64,000 nt of DNA from Streptomyces sp. DG2A-72 (GTDB lineage Bacteria > Actinomycetota > Actinomycetes > Streptomycetales > Streptomycetaceae). The position numbers and the translations under genes were made by a program. The stretch spans positions 1,178,001 to 1,242,000 of the forward strand of contig NZ_JASTLC010000001.1 in assembly GCF_030499575.1 (NCBI RefSeq), given 5' to 3'. Shown here one piece after another: positions 46,895-56,053 of the stretch. Positions within the stretch are counted from its first letter, which is position 1; the number at the start of each line of letters is the position of its first letter. Below the pieces are notes generated by a model, which was given only the letters and a program-made list of their open reading frames with translations, was not told the DNA's origin and made no database searches.

Positions 46895-48649
46895 ATGAAG
46901 GACATACGGCACCCCGCACACCACCGCAGCCGCGCCCCCGGCCGCCTGGCCTCTCTGCTCCTGGTGCTCGCCGTCATGCTGGGACTGGCAGGCGGCACCT
47001 CGACCGCCGCCACCGACGCCGCGGCGGAGCCGACACGGTCCACCGTCAGAGTTCCGGCCCGCGCCATGGACGCCGTCGCCGCGATGCAGCCCAGCTGGAA
47101 CCTGGGCAACACGCTGGACGCCATTCCCAACGAGGACTCCTGGGGCAACGGGCAGACCAGCAAAGCGACGTTCGAGAAGATCGCCAAGGACGGGTTCCGC
47201 AGCGTCCGCATCCCGGTGACCTGGACCGACCACCAGTCCGCTACCGCGCCGTACACCATCGACGCCACCTACATGGCCCGCGTCAAGCAGCTCGTCGGCT
47301 GGGCGCTGGACAGCGGCCTGTACGTCGTGCTCAACGTCCACCACGACTCGTGGCAGTGGGTCGAGAAGATCACGAGCGACCACGACAACGTGATGGCCCG
47401 GTTCAACTCCACCTGGTCCCAGATCTCCACGACCTTCCGTGACGCGCCGCGCACTCTGGTCTTCGAGGGCATCAACGAGCCGAGCTTCGCCGGCGCCACG
47501 GATGCGCAGAAGTTCCAGTACCTGAGGGAGCTGCAGACCTCGTTCCACTCCCTGGTCCGCGCCTCGGGCGGCGCGAACGCGAACCGCCTGCTGAGCTTGA
47601 CCACGCCGGCCGGCAGCCCCGACCAGGCCTTCATGGACGACCTGTACAAGACGATCACCTCGCTGAACGACGATCAGCTCGTGGCGCAGGTGCACTTCTA
47701 CAGCTGGTACCCGTTCAGCGTGAACGTCGCGGGCGGCACCCACTACGACGCCACCGCGCAGAAGTTCCTGGACGACACCTTCGCCAACATGCACAACACC
47801 TTCGTCGCCAAGGGCATCCCGCTCTACATCGGCGAGTACGGCCTGCTCGACTGGCCCAACCACTTCCACCCCTCCCGCGTCGAGCGGGGCGAGGCGCTGA
47901 AGTACTTCGAGCATGTGGGGTACACGGCGCGCAAGTACGGCCTCACCACCGCCCTGTGGGACCCGTTCGCCTACCTGAACCGCGACACCCTCCAGTGGCG
48001 TGACCCGGCCCTGATGAACTGGATCAAGTCGAGCTGGACCACCCGCTCGGGCACGGCCTCCTTCGACAAGGTCTTCGTGCCGAAGTCCAGCCCGGTCACC
48101 GCCAAGTCGCTCACCCTGAACCTCAACGGCACCAAGTTCCGAGGGGTGTGGCAGGGCGACACGAAGCTGACCGCGGGACGGGACTACACCGTCTCCGGCA
48201 ACCGGCTGACCTTCACCGCCACAGCGCTGACCCGCCTGGTCGGCAACCGCGAGTACGGCGTCAATTCGACGCTCCAGGCTCGGTTCACCAGTGGGCTGCC
48301 CTGGAACATCGGCATCGTCACCAACGATGTTCCGGTGCTGTCGGACGCCACCGGCACCACCGACTCGTTCATCATTCCCACCCAGTACCGGGGCAACGAC
48401 CTGGCGACGATGCACGCCACGTACGCCGACGGCACCAACGCCGGCCCGACCGACTGGACGCCGTTCCAGGAGTTCAACAAGGCCTTCTCGCCTGACTATC
48501 CGAACGGCACGATCATCCTGACCCCCGAGTTCCTCAAGACGCTCCGCGAGGGGGAACCGGCGACACTGGCCTTCCACTTCTACAGCGGCAGCACCGTCAC
48601 GTACCACGTCACGAAGTCCGGCAGCTCGGTCACCGGCACAGTCTCCTGA
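46895..48649 (+). CDS. secreted GH5 endoglucanase/xyloglucanase with X2 and CBM46-like domains
   Basis: A 584-residue protein: Sec signal ending GGTSTAAT (~40), GH5 barrel ~52-380, CBM_X2 (Ig-like) ~385-478 (KSLTLNLNGTKFRGVWQGDT), and a CBM46-like domain ~480-584 (NGTIILTPEFLKTLREGEPA). GH5 residues include PSWNLGNTLDA, NVHHDSWQW, acid/base Glu in FEGINEPSF and nucleophile Glu in LYIGEYGLLDW. The GH5_4-X2-CBM46 order matches Bacillus halodurans Cel5B, in which the ancillary domains complete the xyloglucan-binding cleft. Xyloglucan is thus a likely substrate beside mixed-linkage glucan. It ends the GH42/36-GH43-GH5 unit and is closed by a perfect hairpin. Confidence 0.92.
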   Translation: MKDIRHPAHHRSRAPGRLASLLLVLAVMLGLAGGTSTAATDAAAEPTRSTVRVPARAMDAVAAMQPSWNLGNTLDAIPNEDSWGNGQTSKATFEKIAKDGFRSVRIPVTWTDHQSATAPYTIDATYMARVKQLVGWALDSGLYVVLNVHHDSWQWVEKITSDHDNVMARFNSTWSQISTTFRDAPRTLVFEGINEPSFAGATDAQKFQYLRELQTSFHSLVRASGGANANRLLSLTTPAGSPDQAFMDDLYKTITSLNDDQLVAQVHFYSWYPFSVNVAGGTHYDATAQKFLDDTFANMHNTFVAKGIPLYIGEYGLLDWPNHFHPSRVERGEALKYFEHVGYTARKYGLTTALWDPFAYLNRDTLQWRDPALMNWIKSSWTTRSGTASFDKVFVPKSSPVTAKSLTLNLNGTKFRGVWQGDTKLTAGRDYTVSGNRLTFTATALTRLVGNREYGVNSTLQARFTSGLPWNIGIVTNDVPVLSDATGTTDSFIIPTQYRGNDLATMHATYADGTNAGPTDWTPFQEFNKAFSPDYPNGTIILTPEFLKTLREGEPATLAFHFYSGSTVTYHVTKSGSSVTGTVS

Positions 48650-48666
48650 CCGACTGACCGCCCCTT

Positions 48667-48696
48667 GCCCTGGTTGCCCTCCCCGGCAACCAGGGC
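48667..48696. terminator. hairpin between convergent GH5 and LacI genes
   Basis: GCCCTGGTTGCC (48667-48678) pairs fully with GGCAACCAGGGC (48685-48696) around a six-base loop. It can serve both genes. Confidence 0.9.
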
Positions 48697-48716
48697 ACAC
48701 GTGTCCACAGGCTCCC

Positions 48717-49781
48717 TCACTCCTCCTTCGGCGGAGCCGTGCTTTCCCGGACGGTGAGGGTGGTCGCGATCTCCAGTCCCACCTGCGGCACTTCCTCACC
48801 GCGGCCGAGCGCCAGAGCCAGCTCGGTGGCGGCCACCGCCATCTCGGCCAGCGGCTGATGGACCGTGGTCAGGGGCGGATCCATCCAGGCCACGGCCGGT
48901 ACGTCGTCGAAACCCACCACGCTGAGATCGTGCGGGATGCGCAGGCCCAGCTCGCGCGCGGCCTGGTAGACACCGAGCGCCTGCATGTCGTTGGCGGTGA
49001 ACACGGCGGTGGGGCGGCCGGGGCGGGTGAGCAACCCCCGTGCCGCGGCGTACCCGTGCTCGCGCGTGAGCTGCGTCTTCACCACCAGGCCGGCTTCCGT
49101 CGGCAGTCCGGCTTCCGCGAGAGCGGAACAGTAGCCGGACAGCCGTGCGAGGCAGAAGGAGTGGTCAGGTCCGCTGATCATGGCGATGCGCCGGTGCCCC
49201 AGGTCGACCAGATGCCGGGTCGCCGCCTGACCGCCCCTCCAGTTCGTGGCACCCACGAACGGAACGTCGTCGGGCAGCTCGTCGATCGGGTCGAAGACGA
49301 CGAACGGGATGCCCTTCGCCGCCAGTTGGTCCCGCTCGGCTTCGGAGAGCTGCGCGACCGAGAGGACACATCGAGGGCGCCTGCCGACCGTGTCGTCCAT
49401 GGTCATGCCCACGGTGTCGTGGAGACCGAACTCCGACACCAGCACACCGATCCGGTTCCTGCGGGCCACGCGCTCGACACCGCGGATGATCTCCACGGCC
49501 CACATGCTCTCCAGCTCGCGGAACACGAGCTCCACCAGGTTGCTCCGGCTCTTCGGAGGCTTGCGGTAACCGTGCTGATGGATCAGTTCCTCGACGCGGG
49601 CCCGGGTCTCGTCCGACACCCCCGACCGGCCGTTGAGCACCTTCGACACGGTGGGCACGGAGACGCCCGCGGACTCGGCGATGTAAGCGATCGTCACCGA
49701 TGCGGGTCCCCCGCCGCGCTCTGAGTGGTCCTCCGTCGAAGGTCTTCCCGCTCGGTTGTCCGGCACAGTCGCCTTTCCCAT
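48717..49781 (-). CDS. LacI-family regulator of plant-polysaccharide genes
   Basis: A LacI/GalR repressor of ~354 residues. The helix-turn-helix is TIAYIAESAGVSVPTVSKVL (~residues 29-48), with hinge GYRKPPKSRSNLVELVF lacking the usual Ala-rich L-A-x-x-L core. The effector domain runs to ~350 (FTANDMQALGVYQAARELGL, LSVVGFDDVPAVAWMDPPLT). ATG 49781 is my choice by homology start; its ribosome site (GCGAGGGG) is poorly spaced, and the frame is open far upstream. It sits between the GH5 unit and celB. It is a candidate repressor for the TCGAAGCGCTTCGA boxes, whose form suits the family. That is inference. It could instead bind the CebR-type box nearby. Confidence 0.88.
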   Translation of the reverse strand: MGKATVPDNRAGRPSTEDHSERGGGPASVTIAYIAESAGVSVPTVSKVLNGRSGVSDETRARVEELIHQHGYRKPPKSRSNLVELVFRELESMWAVEIIRGVERVARRNRIGVLVSEFGLHDTVGMTMDDTVGRRPRCVLSVAQLSEAERDQLAAKGIPFVVFDPIDELPDDVPFVGATNWRGGQAATRHLVDLGHRRIAMISGPDHSFCLARLSGYCSALAEAGLPTEAGLVVKTQLTREHGYAAARGLLTRPGRPTAVFTANDMQALGVYQAARELGLRIPHDLSVVGFDDVPAVAWMDPPLTTVHQPLAEMAVAATELALALGRGEEVPQVGLEIATTLTVRESTAPPKEE

Positions 49782-49909
49782 CCCCTCGCCTGCTGCCGCC
49801 ACCATTCTCACAGCCTGCGGAGGAACCGGCACAGTGCGTTGGACACAGCCCCGACGAGGAGGGTTGTCATGGGCATGCACGCGCCCTACAGTCCGCCGGA
49901 GACAGCTCA

Positions 49910-49923
49910 TGGGAGCGCTCCCA
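49910..49923. promoter_or_regulatory. CebR-type operator TGGGAGCGCTCCCA before celB
   Basis: A perfect 14-base palindrome identical to the published CebR consensus that controls cellobiose and cellulase genes in Streptomyces, 24 bases before the celB start. Cellobiose-type inducers should release repression. Confidence 0.9.
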
Positions 49924-49947
49924 GTCGCCTCCGAAAGAGGGTTCACC

Positions 49948-51084
49948 ATGCGACCGTTACCGCACCTTCCCCGCACCGTGCGCGGCACATGGGGCGCGCT
50001 CGCCACCGCGCTCGTCACCGCGCTCGCCACCGTCGCCGCGCTCTTCGCCGCCACACCCCCGGCCCAGGCCGACACCACCGTCTGCGAACAGTTCGGCTCG
50101 ACCGTCATCCAGGGGCGATACGTCGTCCAGAACAACCGCTGGGGCACCAACGACCCCCAGTGCGTCACCGCCACCGACACCGGCTTCCGGCTCACCCGGG
50201 CCGACGGTTCCGTGCCCACCAACGGCGCGCCGAAGTCGTACCCGTCCCTCTTCAACGGCTGCCACTACACCAACTGCTCGCCGGGGACCAACCTCCCCGC
50301 GCAGCTCTCCGGCATCTCCAGCGCACCGAGCAGCATTTCGTACGGCTATGTCGGCGACGCCGTGTACAACGCCTCGTACGACATCTGGCTGGACCCGACG
50401 CCCCGCACCGACGGCGTGAACCGGACCGAGATCATGATCTGGTTCAACAAGGTGGGCCCGATCCAGCCCATCGGCTCCCAGGTCGGCACGGCCACCGTCG
50501 GCGGACGCACCTGGCAGGTGTGGTCGGGCAGCAACGGCTCCAACGACGTGCTGTCCTTCGTCGCCCCGTCGGCGATCGACAGTTGGAGCTTCGACGTGAT
50601 GGACTTCGTCCGGCAGGCCGTGGCCCGCGGACTGGCGCAGAGCAACTGGTACTTGACCAGCGTTCAGGCCGGTTTCGAACCCTGGCAGAACGGCACCGGG
50701 CTGACCGTGAACTCGTTCTCGTCGACCGTCGACACGGGTGGTGGACCGGGCGGCCCGGGTGGCGCCACGACCTGCGCGGTGTCGTACGCCACGAACGTGT
50801 GGCAAGGGGGCTTCACCGCGGACGTCACCGTCGCCAACACCGGTTCGGCACCCGTCGACGGCTGGCGCCTCGCCTTCGCTCTGCCCTCCGGCCAGCAGAT
50901 CACCAGCGCCTGGAACGCCTCCGTCTCCCCGTCCTCGGGATCCGTCACGGCGAGCGGCCTGGCGCACAACGCGAGCATCGCCCCCGGCGGCAGCCGGACG
51001 TTCGGGTTCCAGGGCACCTACAGCGGCGCCTTCGCCGCGCCGGGCGGGTTCAGCCTGAACGGGACCGCCTGCACCAGGACGTGA
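49948..51084 (+). CDS. celB: secreted endoglucanase GH12 with CBM2 (CelB type)
   Basis: A 378-residue cellulase very like S. lividans CelB. It has a signal ending PPAQA (~41), a GH12 domain ~42-260, a Gly/Pro linker (TGGGPGGPGG) and a C-terminal CBM2a ~278-378 (CAVSYATNVWQGGFTADVTV, with aromatic binding Trp residues). The nucleophile Glu lies in RTEIMIWFN and acid/base Glu in AGFEPWQNG. AAAGAGGG precedes ATG 49948. It hydrolyses beta-1,4-glucan outside the cell. The perfect CebR-type operator in the leader makes cellobiose control very likely. Two hairpins follow. Confidence 0.96.
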   Translation: MRPLPHLPRTVRGTWGALATALVTALATVAALFAATPPAQADTTVCEQFGSTVIQGRYVVQNNRWGTNDPQCVTATDTGFRLTRADGSVPTNGAPKSYPSLFNGCHYTNCSPGTNLPAQLSGISSAPSSISYGYVGDAVYNASYDIWLDPTPRTDGVNRTEIMIWFNKVGPIQPIGSQVGTATVGGRTWQVWSGSNGSNDVLSFVAPSAIDSWSFDVMDFVRQAVARGLAQSNWYLTSVQAGFEPWQNGTGLTVNSFSSTVDTGGGPGGPGGATTCAVSYATNVWQGGFTADVTVANTGSAPVDGWRLAFALPSGQQITSAWNASVSPSSGSVTASGLAHNASIAPGGSRTFGFQGTYSGAFAAPGGFSLNGTACTRT

Positions 51085-51129
51085 CGTGACGGGCGCCGGA
51101 TGCCCGCGTGCCGTCCGGCGCCATGACAG

Positions 51130-51161
51130 CCATCCGCGGCGACGGCCCTCGCCGCGGATGG
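51130..51161. terminator. hairpin after celB
   Basis: CCATCCGCGGCGA (51130-51142) pairs with TCGCCGCGGATGG (51149-51161). A second GGCGCCGGA/TCCGGCGCC hairpin lies just upstream (about 51092-51122). Confidence 0.85.
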
Positions 51162-51184
51162 CGTCAAGAAGGCAGACCGTCTGC

Positions 51185-52480
51185 TCAACTCCCCGTGCCA
51201 GCACAGGCAGTGCCGTTGAGGGTGTAGGAGGTGGGCGGGGCGGTGTTCCCGGTGTGGGCTGCCTGGAAGCCGATGTCGACCGAAGCGCCTGGAGCGATGG
51301 TGGCGTTGTGGGAGACGTTCCTGGCCGTCACCCGGCCCGAGGCGGCCGAGTAGTCCGCGTTCCAGCCGGAGGTGATGGTCTGGCCGTCGGGCAGGGCGAA
51401 GACCAGGGACCAGCCGTCGATCGCGATGGTGCCTGTGTTGGTGATGGTGATGCTCGACGTCAGGCCGGTGTTCCAGGCGCTGACCGTGCCGGTGACCCGG
51501 CAGGTCGGCGTCCCCGGTGACGGGTTGGAGTTCTGGAACTGCGTGAAGAACTTCCAGACCTCCTGCGGCACCCAGGTCCTGGAGCCGCTGTCACCGCGGG
51601 CCCCGTCCTGCGGAGCGGCGATGTGCCCTTCGTCGAACGCGGCCCAGGCGACCGGATGCCCGGCCGAGCAGCCCGAGTAGGTGGTGACCCGGTGCGTCAG
51701 GCTGCCCTGCGCCGGCTCCGGCGGGTTCTGCGGAGTGCAGCCGTTGTTCCTGACGAACCTGTCCCGCAACGCCCGTCCGCCGGAGATGCCGAGGACGCTG
51801 TCTCTGAGGCCGTGCACTCCGAGGTAGGCGATCGGCTGGGTGCCGCCGCTGCATCCGCTGAGCTGTCCGCCGCCCAGGACCGCGACCGCGCGGAAGACCG
51901 TCGCGCGGGAACACGCGAGGGCGTACGACATGGCGCCGCCGTAGCTGAATCCCAGAGCGAAGCGCTGTGCCGTGTCGACGCACAGGTCCGCCTCGATCCG
52001 CCTGATCATGTCGTCGACGAAGGTGACGTCTTCCCCGCCGGCATTGGCCCAGCCGTTGTTGAGGCCTTGGGGCGCGACGAAGATGGTGCTGTTGTTCGCA
52101 AGTCGCTGGAGCCCGTAGTAGGCCCAGGTGCCCGTTTCCACGGTGCGGCCCGTGGCGACGTCGGTGGAGGTGCCGCCCAGCCAGTGGAACCCGAAGACCA
52201 GCCGGTGGGGACGGTTGCGGTCGTAGCCGTCCGGAATCCGCAGGATGAAGCTCCGGTTCTTGCCGCCGCTCTGGATCGTGTGCGTACCGCTCGTCAGGGT
52301 GGGGGCCTTGCCGCATCCGGGGGTGTCGGCAGCGGTGCCGACGGTTGCGGCAGCCGTGCCGGAGGCCGCGACCGGCGTGTTCTCGCGGTGGCCACTGCCC
52401 AGCGCCGTGCCTCCCATGGTCAGGACGAGCAGCACCGCGAGCACGGGGGGCCATAAATGGAATCTTGAGCTTTTCGTCAT
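51185..52480 (-). CDS. secreted CE1 acetyl-xylan/feruloyl esterase with CBM2
   Basis: A 431-residue secreted esterase. It has an N-terminal signal (VLAVLLVLTMGGTALG, ~13-28), a CE1/PHB-depolymerase-like alpha/beta hydrolase ~55-320, and a CBM2a ~333-431 (CRVTGTVSAWNTGLTSSITI). The catalytic Ser is in GFSYGGAMSYALACSR, the Asp region near GLRDSVLG and the His in DEGHIAAPQD. Cys pairs (CGKAP, CSGG, NNGCTP, SGCSAGHP) are typical of Streptomyces members. ATG 52480 is chosen over the long open upstream frame because AAGGAG lies just before it. It removes acetyl or feruloyl groups from xylan. It is the intact paralogue of the decayed esterase at 19.6-20.8 kb. Confidence 0.92.
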   Translation of the reverse strand: MTKSSRFHLWPPVLAVLLVLTMGGTALGSGHRENTPVAASGTAAATVGTAADTPGCGKAPTLTSGTHTIQSGGKNRSFILRIPDGYDRNRPHRLVFGFHWLGGTSTDVATGRTVETGTWAYYGLQRLANNSTIFVAPQGLNNGWANAGGEDVTFVDDMIRRIEADLCVDTAQRFALGFSYGGAMSYALACSRATVFRAVAVLGGGQLSGCSGGTQPIAYLGVHGLRDSVLGISGGRALRDRFVRNNGCTPQNPPEPAQGSLTHRVTTYSGCSAGHPVAWAAFDEGHIAAPQDGARGDSGSRTWVPQEVWKFFTQFQNSNPSPGTPTCRVTGTVSAWNTGLTSSITITNTGTIAIDGWSLVFALPDGQTITSGWNADYSAASGRVTARNVSHNATIAPGASVDIGFQAAHTGNTAPPTSYTLNGTACAGTGS

Positions 52481-52532
52481 GCAACTCTCCTTTTCCTGTT
52501 GGAACATCGCCTTGACCGGCCGGAGCGGGGTG

Positions 52533-54179
52533 TCACACGCGGGTCCACTTCTGGTTGGCCTGGCCGTTGCAGGTCCACAGGACCAGCGGGGTTCCGTTGG
52601 CGGTGCCGGCGCCGTTGACGTCGAGGCACAGCCCGGCGTGAACATTGCGGATCGACCCGTCGGAGCCGGCGGTCCACTTCTGGTTGTTCTGGCCGTTGCA
52701 GGGCCAGGTGATGACCCGGGTGCCGTTGGTGGTGCCCTGGTTGTAGGCGTCCAGGCACTTGTCGCCGAAGACGCGGATCTCGCCGCCGGCCCACGTGGTC
52801 CACAGCTGGTTGGCAGCCGTGTGGCAGTCCCACAGCAGAACCGTGGCCCCGGCGGCGGTGGATGCGTTGTCCACGTCCAGGCAGCGGCCGGCGCCGTTGC
52901 CCCGCAGACGCGAGGTGGTGGCGGCCAGCGGGCTGCCCCCGGTCACCCGGAACACGGCCACGCCGTGCGGGGGGACGCTCGCCGAGATCTGCCCGGACGT
53001 GCTGGACGTGCCGCCGGTCCACAGGTCCGTGAGCGTGAACGGCCCTCCGGACAGGCCGACTTGCGCGGCCGTGGTGGTGACCGTCGTGGTGCCCTCTCCC
53101 CGGTTGAACAGGCCCACCGCCACCGAGCCGTCGGACAAGGGCTTGGCGAACACCTCGGTGCCGCCGTCGTCGCGCACCCTGCGCCCGCCCGCGCCCAGCG
53201 GGTCCTGGTTCACCGCCAGCAGACGAGGGTTGCGCAGGATCGCACTCACGTCGGCGGACATGGTGCGGATGTCGTTGCCGGCCATGAGCGGGGCGCCCAT
53301 CAGCGCCCACAGGGCGAAGTGCGAGCGGGACTCGGTCAGCGACAGGCCGGGACGGCCGACGACCAGCATGTCGGGGTCGTTCCAGTGTCCCGGGCCCGAC
53401 TGCGCGGCGAGCGGCGCGGTGACGTCCAGGACGTTGCCGACGCCCATCGGATAGCTGTTGGTGTTGCCGTTCTGCCAGATGTCGAGCAGGTCCTCGGTCG
53501 TCCGCCACAGGTCGGCGACCTCGCCCCAGTTGTACGTGGCGCCGGTGATGGCGTGGAAGCTGTTGGGGTTGATGCTGTAGACGATCGGCCGCCCGGTGGC
53601 GCGCAGGGCGTCGCGCATGAGCGAGAACCGCGCGACCTGCTCGTCACGAGTACCGCTGGAGGAACACCAGTCGTACTTGAGGTAGTCGACGCCCCACGAG
53701 GCGAACGTGTTGGCGTCCTGGACCTCGTGCCCCCTGCTGCCCGTCGCCCCGGGATAGGCGCCGGTCGTCTGCGCGCAGGTGCGCTCGCCCGGCACCTGGT
53801 AGATGCCGAACTTCAGGCCCTTGCTGTGGATGTAGTCCCCGAGGGCCTTCATCCCGCTCGGGAACTTGGCCGGATTGGCCCGCAGGTTGCCTGCCGCGTC
53901 GCGCTGCGGGTCGAACCAGCAGTCGTCGACCACGACGTACCGGTAGCCGGCGTCGCGCATGCCGGAGGACACCATCGCGTCGGCGGCCTGGCGGACCTGC
54001 GCCTCGGTGATCCCGCACCCGAAGCTGTTCCAGCTGTTCCACCCGAGAGGCGGGGTGAGCGCCGGGCTGCCCGGCGCGGCCGAGGCCGTGGGTTGAGAGG
54101 ATGCCGTCACGGACGCGGTGATCGTCAGCACAGCGGTCGCGAGGAGACGGAGCAATCGTCCGCCTGATCGTCTGGACAC
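52533..54179 (-). CDS. secreted GH27 alpha-galactosidase (or beta-L-arabinopyranosidase) with CBM13
   Basis: A 548-residue protein from GTG 54179 (AAAGGAG upstream). It has a Sec signal ending PTASAAP (~35) and a GH27 barrel with C-terminal sheet ~40-415. Its start TPPLGWNSWNSFGC is diagnostic, VVDDCWFDP carries the DDCW sugar-contact motif of alpha-galactosidases, the nucleophile Asp is in YLKYDWC and the acid/base Asp in GHWNDPDML. A CBM13 trefoil covers ~420-548 (CLDVDNAST, CLDAYNQGT, CLDVNGAGT). The retained DDCW favours galactose over arabinopyranose, but some Streptomyces GH27 enzymes are beta-L-arabinopyranosidases. It lies 52 bases upstream of the CE1 gene in the same direction. A CCGAAATTTCGG palindrome precedes it. 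Confidence 0.92.
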   Translation of the reverse strand: MSRRSGGRLLRLLATAVLTITASVTASSQPTASAAPGSPALTPPLGWNSWNSFGCGITEAQVRQAADAMVSSGMRDAGYRYVVVDDCWFDPQRDAAGNLRANPAKFPSGMKALGDYIHSKGLKFGIYQVPGERTCAQTTGAYPGATGSRGHEVQDANTFASWGVDYLKYDWCSSSGTRDEQVARFSLMRDALRATGRPIVYSINPNSFHAITGATYNWGEVADLWRTTEDLLDIWQNGNTNSYPMGVGNVLDVTAPLAAQSGPGHWNDPDMLVVGRPGLSLTESRSHFALWALMGAPLMAGNDIRTMSADVSAILRNPRLLAVNQDPLGAGGRRVRDDGGTEVFAKPLSDGSVAVGLFNRGEGTTTVTTTAAQVGLSGGPFTLTDLWTGGTSSTSGQISASVPPHGVAVFRVTGGSPLAATTSRLRGNGAGRCLDVDNASTAAGATVLLWDCHTAANQLWTTWAGGEIRVFGDKCLDAYNQGTTNGTRVITWPCNGQNNQKWTAGSDGSIRNVHAGLCLDVNGAGTANGTPLVLWTCNGQANQKWTRV

Positions 54180-54213
54180 CTGGGGCTCCTTTTCCGGTGG
54201 CTCACGCAGGGGG

Positions 54214-54227
54214 TCCGAAATTTCGGA
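54214..54227. promoter_or_regulatory. palindrome TCCGAAATTTCGGA before GH27 gene
   Basis: A perfect 14-base palindrome 35 bases before the GTG start. Its CGAAATTTCG core is of the CGAAA/TTTCG type reported for Streptomyces xylanase promoters. A looser half (CATTCGGAA) follows at 54231. Confidence 0.6.
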
Positions 54228-54381
54228 TGTCATTCGGAAACCGAGAGCCTCACGGATACTAGAGAGGCGAGCGGTCATGTCAACACGTCCGGCAAACCTG
54301 CCACGCCTTGCACGTCAAGGACTGGGGAAGCGGCACACCCGGGCTCATCCGACTAACCGACCTGCGTCGCTTCGCACCTAA

Positions 54382-55128
<747 letters not shown>

Positions 55129-55137
55129 TCCGGGTGC

Positions 55138-55186
55138 GGGCCGAGGTCGACCGTGCCTGTGGAAGGACGCGGACCGGCCTCGGCCC
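55138..55186. terminator. possible hairpin between convergent genes
   Basis: GGGCCGAGG (55138-55146) pairs with CCTCGGCCC (55178-55186) across a 31-base loop, in the short gap between the chimera and the GH12 gene. Confidence 0.5.
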
Positions 55187-55196
55187 TGATGTAGCG

Positions 55197-55913
55197 TCAG
55201 CCGCCGTTGATCGTCAGGTTGTTGGTGTTGAAGTTGAGTCCGCCGGACGACGAGGTCACCTCGTAGCCGAACTGGACGTCGCCGATCGTCTCGTTGCCGG
55301 GCATCCAGCCCTTGGTGTGGGCGATCCACTGGAGGACCGGCTTGACGTCCACGGTGCCGGAGGTGGAGTCGGACGTCCGCAGGAACGAGAACACCTGGTT
55401 CGACCCGTTGGTGCCCTTGTAGACGTTCCAGTTGTGGCCGCCGAGCGTGACGTTGCCCTCGTAGCCGCCGATCGGGCCGACGGCTCCGTTGTAGTTGACC
55501 CAGAGCATGATCTCGTACTGGTGGTCGCTGTCCCAGATGTCGTACGACGTGTTGTACGCGCCGGACGACGGGACGCTGACGTTGTAGTTGCTGGTGAGCC
55601 GGCCGAGTGAGTCGATCGTCTTGTTGATCGCTTTGGTCGAGTTGGCGTAGGACTTGATGCCGCCGGTGTTGGGGTGGTCGGCCCAGACACCCCAGTTGGT
55701 CCCGGAGTTGGCCCAGGCGCACTGGCTGCCGGCGCCGGAGCCCCAGACGTTGTTGTAGAGCTTGTAGCCGTCCAGGCTGGTGCTGCCCCACTGGTCGCAG
55801 GAGTTCCAGACTGCTGCCGAAGCGGGGGCGGAGGCCAGGCCGACGGTGGCACCGAGAGCCATCGCCGGCGCCAGCACCGCCATGCTGACCTTGCGTATCG
55901 CGCTTTTTACCAT
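55197..55913 (-). CDS. secreted single-domain GH12 endoglucanase/xyloglucanase
   Basis: A 238-residue protein with a Sec signal ending APASAA (~34), then one GH12 domain to the end and no CBM. WNSCDQWGSTSLDGYKLYNN starts the fold. The nucleophile Glu lies in HQYEIMLWVNYNG and the acid/base Glu in QFGYEVTSS. GH12 includes cellulases and xyloglucan-specific enzymes. Co-orientation with GH74 and the transporter remnant suggests xyloglucan. It differs clearly from the CelB-type GH12 in this window. GGAAGGGACACC precedes ATG 55913. Confidence 0.92.
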   Translation of the reverse strand: MVKSAIRKVSMAVLAPAMALGATVGLASAPASAAVWNSCDQWGSTSLDGYKLYNNVWGSGAGSQCAWANSGTNWGVWADHPNTGGIKSYANSTKAINKTIDSLGRLTSNYNVSVPSSGAYNTSYDIWDSDHQYEIMLWVNYNGAVGPIGGYEGNVTLGGHNWNVYKGTNGSNQVFSFLRTSDSTSGTVDVKPVLQWIAHTKGWMPGNETIGDVQFGYEVTSSSGGLNFNTNNLTINGG

Positions 55914-56053
55914 GGTGTCCCTTCCACGGGTGGGGGGAATTGTGGGGGGGTGCTACCACGCCCTCTGGCTGAGGACGTGGTCCTCTCCGGCAACGAGATC
56001 GATCGGCTGCGCGTCACCGGAAGAAGTCCTGCCTTCGATACGGCGGTCGGGCA

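Noticed and set aside
44522..48799. A 1425-codon minus-strand open frame opposite GH43 and GH5
   Set aside because: It is the antisense shadow of high-GC genes with clear families on the plus strand; its residues are low-complexity Arg/Gly/Val and show no domain.
52533..54179. GH27 called firmly as beta-L-arabinopyranosidase
   Set aside because: The DDCW motif of alpha-galactosidases is kept, and no residue seen supports arabinopyranose specificity, so both options are left open.
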